64,000 nucleotides of DNA from Setophaga petechia (GCA_024362935.1 JANCRA010000019.1:7684501-7748500); one strand, 5' to 3'. Positions 13,004 to 25,466 are shown, numbered from the stretch's first letter. The notes: generated from the sequence alone by a model not told the origin. Translations and numbers: made by a program.

Positions 13004-13215
13004 CCCCCAAAATTCTACATTTCCACCCTGTGATAAATTCACTATCATTTTATTCAAACTCTCGTGGCTTGTAACTCCTCACACAAAGTTTGTAACTGCT
13101 TCCATGGGTTAAAATTGAAGGCACAGGGGTTTTTGACTCCGTGCCAAGGTCTCTGGGCCCCTGCCAGGGTCTTGAGTCCTCCAGGGCAGCCAGAGGAATG
13201 TCCTGAGTTCTGACA

Positions 13216-13999
13216 TCCCAACTAACTACATTCTCCATTTGATGTGTCAATTTTTAATGCCCAGTACACTTATGGGCTGGGGAGCTGTAGCCACTAAAGA
13301 ACAATGGTCCACGTGGCCATCCTTTTCTTCCCTGGCCCAGCACATAAGTCAGATCTATAGGGTCTGGGGTCAATTGACTCCACTTGTCTTGTAGTGCACA
13401 GCAGGAGGCAGCTGGTGTTCCCAGCTGGAGACCTGAATCAAGCAGAAGAGGGAGGTGTGCTGTAGGCCAGCTCCTCTGCAGCCTCTGGAGTGACTGCAGT
13501 GTTGGGTGGGCTGCTGCTCTGGCTGAGGTCATTGGAGAAAAACTAGTTTGTGTGCTCCAAGGTACTCTGGGGGTCAGCCATAAGGGGTAAATGAGGAGAT
13601 TCTCTCCTCATCAGAAAAAAAAGTGAGTGCTAGTGGAGTCTGCCCATTTCTGTCCAGTTGACCCACTCCTCTCAGGCCCTGTTGGTGCAGTGTGTAGATT
13701 GCTCTAGGGTCTGCCACAAGCCACTGAAGAGCTGGTGCTAAAGTCTGCAGACCTATGATTATTCTTATCAAACCTTTACATTGCATTTACTTGCATTATT
13801 CAATGTCGTCCCCTGAAGAATTTTCTGCTGGTGAGAATGGAGTAATTGTTTATAGGTCTTCAACAACTGCAAGAAATATTTCCTCTATCTCAGTATCCAA
13901 AACATATTGCCTCGATGGATTTTTATTTTCTGGTGGTGGTAGGCTATATAAACAAATGTTGAAAAATCCCATGCAGTTTGGATATAAGCACTGACTACC
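13216..13999. other. Unclassified moderately GC-rich block next to the LTR
   Basis: This block lies upstream of the solo LTR in minus-strand terms. Several minus-strand pieces read like decayed coding sequence but are broken by stops. They include LTPDPIDLTYVLGQGRKGWP (around 13370-13310), LAPALQWLVADPRAIYTLHQ (around 13745-13680) and PPPENKNPSRQYVLDTEIEE (around 13940-13880). Because a duplication brackets the LTR, these pieces are not simply the rest of that provirus. They could be an older retroelement, a pseudogene or chance, and I cannot assign a family. Confidence 0.3.
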
Positions 14000-14885
14000 T
14001 CAAAATCTTGTGATGTTCTCTACAGTTTGGGTAAAAGTCAATGTCTCTGTTTCTTTGAGTTTGAGCCAGTGAGCAGATATACCTTTTGGCATGGTGAAAC
14101 ACAATGGATTTTTCAGCATGAACTCAACTCTGCTTTTCATTTCAGAGATGGTCAGATCATCAGAGGATGGTGTTTTTTCAGCTTGATGGATAAAGAGTTT
14201 CCTTGTTATGCTAAGAATTCTGAAAATGTAGTGCTAAGGACTTGCAAATAAATATCTCCGCTTCCATAAACACTGTCAGTTGAGAGGAACTCTAGGAGTA
14301 CTCATCTGAACAGTATGTTCAGAAGCATACTTTTAGCTGGATCAGCTGTGTAGAGGTTCATTAAAGTTTTAGCATTCTTCTACAGTTCATTTAGACAAAG
14401 AATGGCTACTTATCTTTTCATTTGCTTGATAATAGCAGCTTATGTTTTATGTAGAATTTCATGTGTTGTTTGTGTCTTATGTAGAGTAGGTTAGCAGGAA
14501 AGCTCACTTAAAGGCAGTAACTACTCTGCTCATTGCAGATGGTGTGTTCCTTTACAGCAACCAGTAAATGAGCCTGGAAACTCTTCATTCATGCTTCTGT
14601 TTTAACAGTGTGGAAAGAAACAGAGTTTTGCCAAGTAGGGAAAAAAGGACATCTTACTGTCATGAAAATCAGCTCGACCAGAGTGTATTCTGTGGAGCCA
14701 TACAGTCACAGCAAGCTACCTAAGTCTCCCAGAAAAAGAGCATCAGGAAAAATCTTCCCTGACATATGAGATACATTTGAATTCCTGAGCACAACAACTG
14801 GGTAACAAAGTTGTCAAATACAGTCTGTCTTTAATCCAAAGTTATTTCTTGATTACTGGAGCGGAAAATTAGTGGAGAGAAAGGG
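14000..14885. other. Noncoding stretch
   Basis: I see only AT-rich unclassified DNA with a chance 74-codon plus-strand frame near 14027-14251. No repeat or gene signal is supportable. Confidence 0.5.
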
Positions 14886-15105
14886 AGCAGTCTGATCGTT
14901 GTAAGTAACCGCATAAGACCATGCTAAGTTCGCAATCGATAATGCACCAATTTTCTTTCTAATTGCTTTGCTACAGGTCTTGGAGGGTTGCAATATGCTG
15001 CATATACGTTATTTTCAAAGAAGAATTGCAGGCACATCAGGGAGCCAACAGTTTGTTAACGTGGGACGTGGAGATGTACGGCTGTGCCAAACAGAAAGGT
15101 CAGAT
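14886..15105 (+). other. CpG-bearing AT-rich patch with an exon-like segment
   Basis: About eight to nine CpG dinucleotides fall within about 200 bases, well above the surrounding CpG-poor DNA although the patch is not GC-rich. A good acceptor (TTTTCTTTCTAATTGCTTTGCTACAG) ends near 14976. It is followed by an open frame of about 48 codons (VLEGCNMLHIRYFQRRIAG...) that stops near 15123, with a weak donor-like AAAG|GTCAG near 15101. No family is recognised. It could be an exon of a noncoding or coding transcript, a recent insertion that retains CpGs, or chance. Confidence 0.25.
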
Positions 15106-15755
15106 AACTGCTTCCTTTTGTGACTGACTTTTGTCCTGTGCACAAGGCTTACTGCTCCTCCTTTTATCACCTATAGATGCGGTGCTGTGTTTTATGGTAG
15201 ATTATAAAGGTTTCAAGTTACATGACAGCAAGTCTTTCTGAGTGGAGAACTGAATTATAAATCTATAGAAAGAGGTATGTCATAATGAAGATGCCAAATT
15301 TTTCTTAAAAATGGAAGTAATTCCTCAAGCTATAAAAAACATGCTCAAATATATTGCACTTTCTTTACATGCTATTTTTTATCCTCCCTATTTTCCACCT
15401 TTTCCAGTGAATTTTCACCTCTCCAAGGTCATTCATACTTTAAGTTTTGTTCAGCCTCCACCATCACACTTTTATACTGCTCATCACCATCAGCTCAGCT
15501 GTGCTATTTTCCAAACTCTTTATTTTATTCTTTCCATCTTTTCCTCTTGTTTTCGTGAGCTCTGTCCTGCACAGGGCAGCCACCACTGCACTGAGACTTG
15601 GCCACAAGTTGCATGTGGCAAACATGGTGTCCCTCCTGTGTGCACCCAGTGCCCCCCAAAAAAACCCCACTTGTGCCTGGGAATCGCTGGCCTGACTTAA
15701 GTTTTGCACTGTGAGGCCTTTTCCTAAATTTCTGCACAGACTTGATGCAGGTCAG

Positions 15756-15801
15756 GTCTCTCTTCCTCCTCCTTCTCCTTCTCCTCCTCCTCCTCCTCCT
15801 C
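15756..15801 (+). repeat. CTC/CCT pyrimidine microsatellite
   Basis: Forty-six bases containing only C and T, ending in about six uninterrupted CTC units with irregular TTCTCC units before. On the minus strand it reads as a run of arginine codons, which explains the R-rich open frame there. It is not a gene. Confidence 0.85.
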
Positions 15802-16058
15802 ACTAGCTCATCACCTGGCAGCTTCCTTTCCCAAGCCTCTGCAAAATCCTGCTGCAGCTTACCTCATCTTTTCTGCACTGAGTTTTGTATTTCTTTGTTT
15901 TACTGATCCTCATCCTCCAAGCAGACAGCACATTCCTCCTTGAATCCCTCTCATTTATGATATTCTTGTTAAGAAATTTTGGTGATATTCCTTCATTTAA
16001 CTTCCAGATTAAGTCCTAATATCTACCTATTTACAAAAAAAATGCAGAAATGCTTTTG

Positions 16059-16080
16059 TTTTTTTTTTTTTTGGGGGGGG
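16059..16080 (+). repeat. T14-G8 homopolymer junction
   Basis: Fourteen consecutive T residues pass directly into eight consecutive G residues. It is a low-complexity tract and is prone to sequencing length error. Confidence 0.85.
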
Positions 16081-19000
16081 TAAACCTTGAGAAATTTGAT
16101 GGCTTTCAGCTATAAAGTGGAATCAGCTGTGTAGGTTAGATCAAATGGATATGCCAATGATCAGAGAGCTTCTATGTGAAGGGAGAAAAGGAAATAACTA
16201 ACTGATTCATGCCCAGAAATGATACAGGCAGTGGTCAGAACAAATTAACTCCCTAAGATATATTATCCCTGTATCACATTCTATAATTGAGGGCTTCAGG
16301 CTGGCAAATTGTGAGGGAAAAGAGTCTATTCCAATTATCTTGTAGTCACTTTCATGAGGTTTATGTGATGTCTTTTCATCTGCAAGTCTGCTCTTCAGCC
16401 TCAGTCCTGGACTTTTTACTGTGCTTCAGTCAAATGCTGCAGGGCAGCTGCTGCCCCAGGGATATAAAGCTACTCCAGGTTTTATGGGAGTGGATTGCTG
16501 GGTAGAAAAAAATATCTCAACAGCAAGAGAGAAAGGTGATTTTAGTGGCTCTGCTGAGGAAAAGGCTGCTTTGCAAAAACAGTGCTTATGTCAATGCTGT
16601 TGCTAACAGATGAGAAGGTGTCTGACCTGCAACCATGCAGATTCATGCTCCATAAGAACCAGACAATCCAGCCAGAGAACACAAGGAATCCAGATTTCAC
16701 TCCCTTACCTTCCACAGATGCAGTTAGATATTAAATATGAAATTTCTGAAAGCATGCAGTTGGGCAAGCATCAGCTGTGTCCTGTGTCTGCTATTTTAAA
16801 GGTGTGTGTGCCTGGCAGAGCCCTTGAGTGTATTTTGCTGATATTTAGAAAATATTTTTAACTCTGAATATCAAATTCCTCTATTTGCTGCCTCTGAGTT
16901 TCTGATTAAGGCCACATGTTTGTGTCATATTTTTTAAAAATGGAAAAAAAGGTGCATTCCTGCTTATTAAATAACTGGAATATCTATCAAAGCTAAAAGA
17001 GGAAAATGTAATTTAATTAGGTAATCTTCATACATTAATTGGGCAATATATTCCTAATTAATTAAAAATATTTAATTAACATCTCTCTTCCAGCATCCAT
17101 GGAGATTCTTCTTCTTTTTGAGGTCAATTCTTCCATGTAATTAAACAGATAAATAATGAAACTGAGGTTTCAGGTATTAAGTATTGTTCTATAATACCAC
17201 TGAGCAATTCAGTGTTTGAAAAGTAACAGCTCTTCCCTGCCACAATCCCTGAAAACTCAAGAAAGTTAATGCTCTCATCTGCATATATGAGACACATGTG
17301 GATAGTTAAATGTTCACTGTAAATTGTTTGTTCAGTTAGAAATAATATAATGGAAATCAAAGTATGTGCAGGGAGAGGAGAAAGGAAAGTCTGAATAAAA
17401 GCTCTCAGAGAAATTGGATTGCCTGATACCTGAAAGTAGCTGCTCTTTTTTCCCCTTTTTGATCACTTAAATTCACAAAATGATATGGGTCTTCACATTC
17501 ATGCCAAATTACTTCAGTTGCACTAGAAAAAGTAGATTATTTCATCGCTTTCACCTCTCCTGGCATAGCCTGTCACAGCCTTAGGCTTGGGAACCACCAG
17601 CCTCTGTGGGTGCCAGTGAAAGCAGAGGTGGGTAATTAATGCACAGCAATGTGTGTCATCAGCTGTACAGGGACAGCCAGAGGGCAGATGATGCTGCCCT
17701 CTCAGGTTTCTGTACAAAACACGTTTGAAAAGAAGATGCGGGGTATGAAAATATGTGACTCTTCAGGTTTTTTGCTTTGCACTGCCAGAGTCCAGTTAAC
17801 AAGATTGAATGTTAACGAGATTCTATAATGGCTCCTGTATCCAATTTAGACACTCGTTTTTCTCCCTACAGAATATGCTCAACATGGGGTTCAATCCAGG
17901 GTTAAACCCTTGCTGCTCTCTATTGTTTATGCTATTAAAGCCTGCAAATAAAAATGACTGGAGAAACTTGTCTCCATAGAAACTAGCATCTAACTAAATA
18001 CAAGAAGAAATTTTCTTGCTTCTTTCTCTTTCACCAGACCAGACCAGACCAAGAAGAACATGATGTCCTCATAGAATGAAAGGAGTTTGTAATTTAAATA
18101 TGCAGCCTTCCCCCACAAACCATTTATTTCTTCTTACCATGCCACTGTAGCTCTCACCATATTCTCAAAGCATTAATATTTCTTTATTTGCAAAAGAATA
18201 GGGGAATTTTGATCATAAAATGCATTTCTTTTGTGTGAGGATCATGCATTCTGTTCTTAAGGAGTAAACAGAAAAATTAAGAGAAGTCTCATGAAAATTT
18301 ATTTCCAAAATTACTGTAGATCTTTCCTCTATCATGAAATTGAATTTCCTGCATAAATGTTGCAAAACCCCTGTTTTTAAATAAAAGTTGCACAAAATTA
18401 ATTTTTAAAACCATGGGGTGCCATTTTTTTCTTTTCTATAGGCACATACAAGACTGAGTTCTTCCAGACTTATGAAAAGTCAAACTGTGGCACAGAGGTA
18501 CATCATAGCATAAGCAGGACAGAAAGCATCCAGCTTTATGTCTAAGGATACATTGTTTGCCTTCCTTCAGATGTCGTCTGTTCTGTCTACTAGAAATTTT
18601 GTGCTATCAGAACTAGAGGACTAAAACATATATATATAAATATATACAAAGTATATATATCCATATAAGAACTACCACTTTGACCAGGATGGCAGGAATC
18701 TGAAAATCCCAAACACCTGTTCTACTCTAGGGCACAAAAATCACTGTAAGTAAGAAATGTCAAGCTCCTTATCTTGTTGCATGGGGCTTTTTAATTAATT
18801 TTATGTGCAATTCTGATTTAAAGGCAGCCTTATGATACATGCCTGATATGAATTTGTATTAGAACCTGGTATCACGTGTATGGGTTTTAAAATGGCTTTA
18901 CATCACTTAAAAGGAGATGAAGAGTCATATTCTTATACCCCACAGTAAGTAAAAAAATTATGAATTGCTGAAGAATCCGTACTTACCATAACTGACCCAC

Positions 19001-22000
19001 AATTTAAACTTTATGTATGTACATTTGGTTTTGAAGCATTTAGTATGTCAGAGACAAGTCTCTGAAAAGTAGAGGTTGGATGAATGGACCCGTCTCAAAA
19101 CAGTCAGGGTATTTAAACTATAATGACTGACTCAGTGACAGATATCAAAAGAACATGAATCCAAGAGCTGGCCACTTTCCAGTCAGCACTCCTAGGCTCC
19201 TGCATGTTTTAGTGAGCCTAGTTGTGCCAAAAAGACCTGGAAGACTTCAGCATTTTTATTTCCAGTCTGTTATATGTTTCCTTTTCAGAGTGAAATGTAT
19301 TTGATTTGGAGTAGCACAGAATAAAAAAAAGAGGAAGTACCTTCATGCTTGCAACATTTTGGGTTTTATCTGAGAAGGAGAGGCAGAATTCTGGAGGACA
19401 GTAGACATGAGATTTTCCAGCTGTTCCCTTGTCTACTCCTTGGTGCTACAAACTACCATCACCTCTGGTGAAGATTCATTCAGGTATGAATTGAATGTAA
19501 AAACTTTGTTGCCATCCCACATGTTTTAATGGGATTGGGCAAGATAAACACCAAAACTGAAATATGAATATCCAGATATAGATGTTTTCAACATTTTCCT
19601 CCATGTTTTACTCATACAAATCCATGAATCTCTCTGTACCTTCACAGCTGTGCCAATGCTGCTACAGTGCCTTCTGCACCCCCTGGCCCTGCGGGCATCC
19701 TAGAAGAGCCAGGGCAGCACTGACCCTCTCCACAACATACCTGTGCTCTGTGGGGTCCCTCTGCTAGAGCTCTTCTGCCTCCAGGACTGCAGTGTTAGAG
19801 GTAATGCTTCATTTACTCCATGGAGGGACTCTCCTGCTGTGCGCGTTTCTGCCTCTGCACTAACGGGGTGTCGCTGTTCATTTGTGAAGAGAGGACACCA
19901 TCCTATTGGAGGGACAACCTGAAGCTTGAAGAAGGCCCCCACACTATTGCCCATAGTGGAAGGAAGGTCATTTTTGCAATCACCAAGCAGAACATGCCTT
20001 CAAGTGCATCAATCAATGAGAGCCTGGTCACCTGGCTTATCCAAGGAAACTATGGAGATGCAGGTTGGGGATCTGTTGTGCATTTGCCAAATGCATCACA
20101 GGGTTAGAGCATGCCTACTCTGCATGCCAAGGTGGACCAGGATCACTTCAGCTGGCAGTGAAGGGTGAGCCCTGGAAGACAAATGGAAGAATGAAGTGCT
20201 GTGGCTAGGAAAGGAAATTAGGTAATAGTTTTCTATACTGAAGAATCTCCAGGAGAATAAGTAGGAAGACCAGAAACATCATGAGTCTCCAGTAATAGGG
20301 GCATAACAGAAAATTTGTGATCTAAGGATCTGGTAAGAAAACCACAGGCTGCTATCTCCCTCCCGATGATTAGTTTGCCTCTGTCCTGGATGCTCTTGTG
20401 CTGTCTATGAGCACCAGGAAGCACTTCCCTGGCTCTCCAGGACCTGTAAAATGCATCAGCTTTGGAAGGAAGAGCATTGACTCAGGGAAATGGATAGTCC
20501 CAGGGAAACTTGTAAAGTCATTGTTGAAGTGGTTCATTCACCAGCAAGAGACAAAGGAGCTAGGTGGAAAAAAGGTCAGCTGTGGGGTTACAAGAGCTTC
20601 TCTCAAGGTGAAAGGGCTTTTTCTCTTTCTCACATGCTGCTTTTGAATTTGAGTTTTTGACTGTGATGATGGAGACTTACAGAAAGTACTTGAGCAGACT
20701 GTGAGCTGTGGTCTGAACTAGAGGGACTGTTATTACTGTTAAGTATTGGTGTTCTCACTTTTAGTTTGCTGGTTTCATCTGGCATGTTGATCTCTCTGAG
20801 TGAAAGTCACTCTAGGACCAACCTGCATTTACTTCTCCTGTGTTTATTTGAATAAAATATCTGTCCCAGACCAAGGTGTAAGGAAGTCTATAGATAAATT
20901 AAATCCAAAAGAGCTCTGAAGTATTCAAGAACAAACTGGATGGGGCCAACTCTCAGGGAGAAAGTCATCAGGCACCCAGGAGCATGCAGGTGGAACAGCA
21001 GGACCAGGGCATGGTTTTTCCATGTGACACACACTTCAGGCATTTTGAGAAGCAGAAAACTCTTGGAAAATGCTGCAGGCCCTCTGAAGAGTAACAAGTC
21101 TGTATTTTGTAGATTGGCAACTTCCTGTGGTTTCACTGAATTCCCAGCACTTCCATGGACATCTGAAATGTAGCTGATTGTGGAGTGGTGGAGGTAAAGC
21201 TGGTCCTTGGTAACCCTGATCAGTGAGTTTGTCCAGCTCTGGCCAGGATTTTCTGGAGGTCCTGCCCTCTGGCCACCCACAGGCTGCAGCGGTTGTTGGT
21301 GCAAAGGTGGTCTGCAGAAACCTGGTAGGTGATGCAGGGTAGGGGCATGGGCTGGATCACTGGGATGAGCCTTACAGAGGGGAACTGGGAGTAAAACAGG
21401 TCCTGAAATGGGCAAGATCTCGTAGGATTGTGGTTGTTCCTAAAGGTACTCATAGAAGGTAAATTGGGTGTGCCTGGGGTAGTCTGGGGATGTCCCAGCT
21501 TTTGGTCTTGGTCAGAAATTGGAAGGGTGATCCTTGGGAAAGTGCTGGTCTAGAAATACAGAGCCAAGATTACTGAGAGAGAAGAGCAAAACTCAAAGGA
21601 ATACTTTTAATAACTCTCACAGAAAAAGTATTTTCCTACAGGAAGGCAAAATATCACTGCCTTCACCTTCTCCACTAAAATATCCCTTTGCATTTTCAGC
21701 CACTTGTGTGGATTAAATTTATTATGTATAATACAGTACAATATTCAACATTTCAGTTCCTGCTTATTTTAAATGAGCACAAAACCAGCCCATCAATACC
21801 ACCCGAGTCTCAGACATGAGACAATACTGAAGCACGGAGCTCTATCTAATTTACTGTACAGCTGATATTATAGATTGACAATCTGTTGTAGAAGGACTTA
21901 GACTCTGCATTTTGAAATTTAGTTGCTTGAGGGGGAAAGACACATCAAGTATATAATCATATTTAATCACCACCACAGCAATGCAGATGACCAATGAAAG

Positions 22001-22900
22001 GAAGCAGAATTGTATTGAATTTTGAGCATGTGGAGGAAAAAATCTATGGCTGTCACAAACTAATGTTTCTTACAAACAGGTAATTATTCATAATGAATAG
22101 CATAATGATGTCTCTCTTTTTCTTTGGAAAGTTACTTCAAGACATCAATGATGACAGGTAATAGACAAAATCATAAGCAAAGAGCACAACAGAATGCTCA
22201 CCCTGCTCAGCAAGTGGGTGTGTGAACTGTATTATAGAAGCACCTTCTGGGCTTTGCAATTTAGTAGACAGACTGTTGACATCATATTCAAAATTTATTT
22301 TCTCTGTGAGTTGTCATTTCTGGAAAGAGTTACTTTAAAGTTTTAACTGTAAATGTTAGAGGTTTGCCCAAGAAGGCTAAGGGGAAAAATTGATCTACTA
22401 TGGATAGAAAACTATAAACATCCAACCATATTGAAGGATTTTATTACCAAATGTTATAAAGATGAAGAGAGTCTGGGACTCATAGCTCTGATAGTAGCTG
22501 TTAATAGGCATCTGCTTTTCCTTTTGTATTTTTTCTTATGAGAAATTGCCCAGCCTCTTAGCTTTGAACTTGTGTGAGCTCACAAGCAATAAAAAATAGA
22601 GTATTAGTTATCATATTGCAATAGAAACGGGGTAGCCTGGAGGGAATTGAAGAACATTTCAAATAAAGTTGCTGCATTATAACTCATTAAATAATTCACA
22701 TGTCTATACTGTACTTCCATCTCAAGAAGGAACTGACATCTTTGAAAGATTGCAGGTGTTTACTGAAGCAGCAGAATTTGAAAGCTCCAAGACCTTACTG
22801 GACTGTGTCTTTTGTGGAAAATCATGGTGAACAGACAGTGAGACAGAACTGGTGATGGTAAAGTAAACGTAAACCCTTGGAGACAGTCTTTCTCAATATT

Positions 22901-22913
22901 AAAAAAAAAAAAA
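22901..22913 (+). repeat. A13 run abutting a CR1 5' break
   Basis: Thirteen A residues stand directly before the first recognisable CR1 base. CR1 does not use a poly(A) tail at its 3' end, so the run is either a pre-existing target feature or chance. It is recorded because it marks the truncation point. Confidence 0.6.
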
Positions 22914-23512
22914 CAGTCCTGTCCTGGGGGTCATCAGGCACAGCATCACCAGCCAGGCAAGGAGGGGATTGTCCTGCTCTGCTCTGCTCTGGGCTGGGGC
23001 AGCCTCACCTTGAGTGCTGTGAGCAGTGTTGGGCACCACAATATAAGAAAGACATTGATCTATCACAGAGTGTCCAGAGGAGACCAATGAAGATGGTGAA
23101 GGGCCTTGAGGGGAAGCTGTGTGAGGAGTGGCTGAGGCCACTTGGTCTGTTCAGCCTGGAGGAGACTGAAGGGAGAGCTCATCACAGTCTACAACTTCCT
23201 TCTGGAGGGAAGGGGGAGGGAGGGCAGGCACTCTCTCTTCTCTCTGGTGGTCAGTGACAAGACCCAAGAGGATGGCTGGAAGTTGTGGCAGAGGAGGTTT
23301 AGGTTGGATATTCAGAAAAGGTTCTTCACCCAGAGAGAGACTGGGCACTGGAACAGGCTCCCCAGGGAAGTGATCACAAACCCAGGCCTGACAGAATTCA
23401 AAAACCTTTTATGTGGTGTGACTCTTGGGGATGGGGCTGTGCAGGGCCAGGAGTTCAGCTTGATGGTCCTTGTGACTACCCTCCAATTGAGAATATTCTG
23501 TGATTATGTGAT
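22914..23512 (+). mobile_element. CR1 LINE, 5'-truncated (3' end of ORF2 plus 3' UTR)
   Basis: It runs in CR1 order: a degraded C-terminal reverse-transcriptase region (GTGAGGAGTGGCTGAGGCC, GTTCAGCCTGGAGGAGACTG), CACTGGAACAGGCTCCCCAG, the 3' UTR phrase about the ACTCTTGGGGATGG region, and a terminal ATTCTGTGATTATGTGATT repeat. The overlapping frames of 126 and 148 codons are relics or chance frames in this element and do not encode an intact reverse transcriptase. It is an inactive, old copy and shares its 3'-end type with the copies at 55.0-55.4 kb and 28.7 kb. Confidence 0.9.
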
Positions 23513-25187
23513 TTTCTCTCATTTCCTAAGGAATACAGGTAAGAAGCTGCTGGGACTTTCAAAGATTGCATTTGCAACTGAAACCTAAACACTAGATTTT
23601 CTGGCTAGAGGTGGAAGATGAGGAAAACAATAACCATTGGGTATTTGGAACAGTCTACCAAAACAGGCTTATACAACATGTATTATGTGGTTTGTGAGGC
23701 CGGAGCAGCTGGAGTTTTCATTTGGAAAAGCAACTCAATAAAATGAGCAGCTGTGAAAAGCACATGGAAAGGGAATTAAAATGAATATAAAATAAATCTA
23801 TGCTCAAACTTTAATTTCTCATTTGAATGTGGCACTGAATTCAAAGAGAAGTCATTGCTAACTGCTTAGGCTAGAAAACGACACACGGAAAGGAAAAAGT
23901 CTGTGATGAACATTCACAATTTTTTTTGGATTTGTGAAAATAACCTAAGATAAAGAAATGCAGAGCAGTATTGTATTCAAATGCAATTGTGCAATATTCA
24001 TTCAGGAAGTTCTAAGAAAGCACTTTAGATGAACTACATTATGTAAGCCTCCTACCTAACATATTCCAGATACAATTCCCTAAATCAGTGGATAGATCAT
24101 AATGCTCTAGGTATTAAAAAGTCATTAAAAGTTACCAAAGTCTGTACTGGCTCATTACTTTCTCAAATTGGTGGCTGCCCATTATTAGGAAATTTTGCTG
24201 AAATTCATGATTTTGCTGTTATGACATCAATTTCTTACACATTGAAGTTGTTCTTTGAGGGTAAGTTAATTCATAGGAAGTATTAATTATGAATCTGTCA
24301 GATTAATTGTGAACTTCAATAAACTTTAAAAGATAAGTGAATTGAGACAGAAGGGTTTTCATCCGAGAACCTAGAATAAATTGGCGAAGTAACCTAAAAA
24401 CTGGAAATTTGCCTTCTGAAAATGGACCCATAGCTGAGAAAATGAGTTTTGAGATGTGATCTCAGGAAATGAAGAAAGTTTAAGTGGTGAATGGAATCTC
24501 TTCCCTGTCAGAATAAGAAATATTTGACAAGTTCCCCAGTATGACTGCACCTGTGTGCGGTCATAGCCAGAAGACTGCTCTTATCCTCAGAAATGAGAAC
24601 TTCTTTGTCCATCAAGTGCTTCCTCTTGTAGCAGCTTAAATAACATCTGTAAGCCGTATAATGATGACTGGACCATGGAGCAGGTGTCACTGGGAAATTG
24701 CAGACAGCATAGTTCTTTGCTCTTTAATACTAAGTAGACTAAGACCTATTTTCCTGACACATGGCATAGCCTTTTACTTGTGGAAATATCATTAGTTTGG
24801 GGAGGTTGACACTCATGAAAAAAAGTTTTCTTCTGAAGATACCAGGATAAATTTAGATGAATCAGAGCATGGAAATATAAGAGATACAGATAACAATATA
24901 CCATATCATTGACATATCCTTTACTGTTTGTCGACTTATTTAATCTCAAATGGCTGTGAGCAACAGAAGGGGAATGAAGAATAAAGTTGGTGGTCTTTGC
25001 AGATTTCATAACCAACAACCCAAAGAGATGAAGGCCCCACCTGCTCATAGATTTCCCTACCAAATTTCTCATTATGGGAAGGAGGAGAAATCAGACAGCA
25101 CAGTGTCTCTTTTGGTTGCATTGAAGGTTTTAGAAACTCTTTGTGCTATAAACAGGCCTGTTGTATTGCACTAAATAGTCATTTAGT
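23513..25187. other. AT-rich noncoding stretch
   Basis: No gene or classified repeat is visible. The minus-strand frames at 24690-24508 and 25072-24746 have no splice or domain support. Confidence 0.5.
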
Positions 25188-25443
25188 TGGTTGTACTGGG
25201 CGTTGGGAAAAAATGTTATTGTGTCACGTGGATGGTATGTTCCCCCTCACATGGTTCCTCCCTCACCCCCCTGGTCTCTATCCCTGGTGGTCTGCCCCAT
25301 GCGTGGCCCCGCCCCTCGCCCCTCCCCATTGTTATCCCATTGGCCGCGGTCCCCTTTCCCCGCCCCCATCACCTGGGGCATAGAACCCTTCCGCGGGTGA
25401 GGGCTCGGCCTGTGTCCTGCTCGGGTGGTCCCCATTTCCAGGT

Positions 25444-25461
25444 GTATCCTGAACAGGATAC
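25444..25461. repeat. Perfect inverted repeat with AA loop
   Basis: GTATCCTG and CAGGATAC form an 8-bp perfect stem around AA inside the CpG-rich island. It could be a protein-binding palindrome or an RNA stem in a retroviral leader. Confidence 0.85.
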
Positions 25462-25466
25462 TTGCT

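Larger units (their letters stand above)
12591..13215 (-). mobile_element. Endogenous retrovirus solo LTR
   Basis: The ends are TGTC...GACA, a standard TG...CA LTR boundary with a short terminal inverted repeat. The element is flanked by a direct duplication, TCCC at 12587-12590 and 13216-13219. The match extends to 7 bases (ACATCCC) if the terminal ACA is shared. Read on the minus strand it has a TATA-like TTTTAAA (13003-12997), two AATAAA signals (12836-12831 and 12713-12708), and a GC-richer U5-like end. That order fits U3-R-U5. There is no second LTR and no gag/pol nearby, so it is a solo LTR. A 4-bp duplication would fit class I (gammaretrovirus-like) better than ERVL, but the ambiguity prevents a firm class. 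It lies in the last intron of the exon at 12303-11929, in the same orientation. Confidence 0.75.
15106..22900. other. Noncoding stretch with simple repeats
   Basis: No gene can be supported. Contents include a pyrimidine CTC/CCT tract at 15756-15801, a T14G8 junction at 16059-16080, TAATTA-rich sequence at about 17010-17080, and a CCAGA triplet repeat near 18035. An AT dinucleotide tract lies at about 18630-18665. A GC-richer zone at about 19640-20660 and another at about 20950-21480 carry minus/plus chance frames up to 175 codons (21415-20888 minus). Neither zone shows splice sites or recognisable domains. Confidence 0.5.

Noticed and set aside
13254..13532. Minus-strand frame as the env/gag part of a provirus with the 12.6-13.2 kb LTR
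   Set aside because: The LTR is bracketed by its own target duplication, so flanking sequence is host DNA or an older element, not the rest of that provirus.
20888..21415. 175-codon minus-strand frame, longest in the window
   Set aside because: The N-terminal half is proline-rich and follows a GC-richer patch. There are no recognised motifs and no splice sites at either end, and an overlapping frame on the same strand is equally open. It may be chance or a decayed element.
22901..22913. A13 as a retrogene poly(A) tail
   Set aside because: It stands at the 5' side of the CR1 on the same strand, with no retrocopy sequence upstream of it.
23142..23588. 148-codon plus-strand open frame
   Set aside because: It lies almost wholly in the CR1 3' region, which is normally untranslated or the degraded end of ORF2, so it is not an independent gene.
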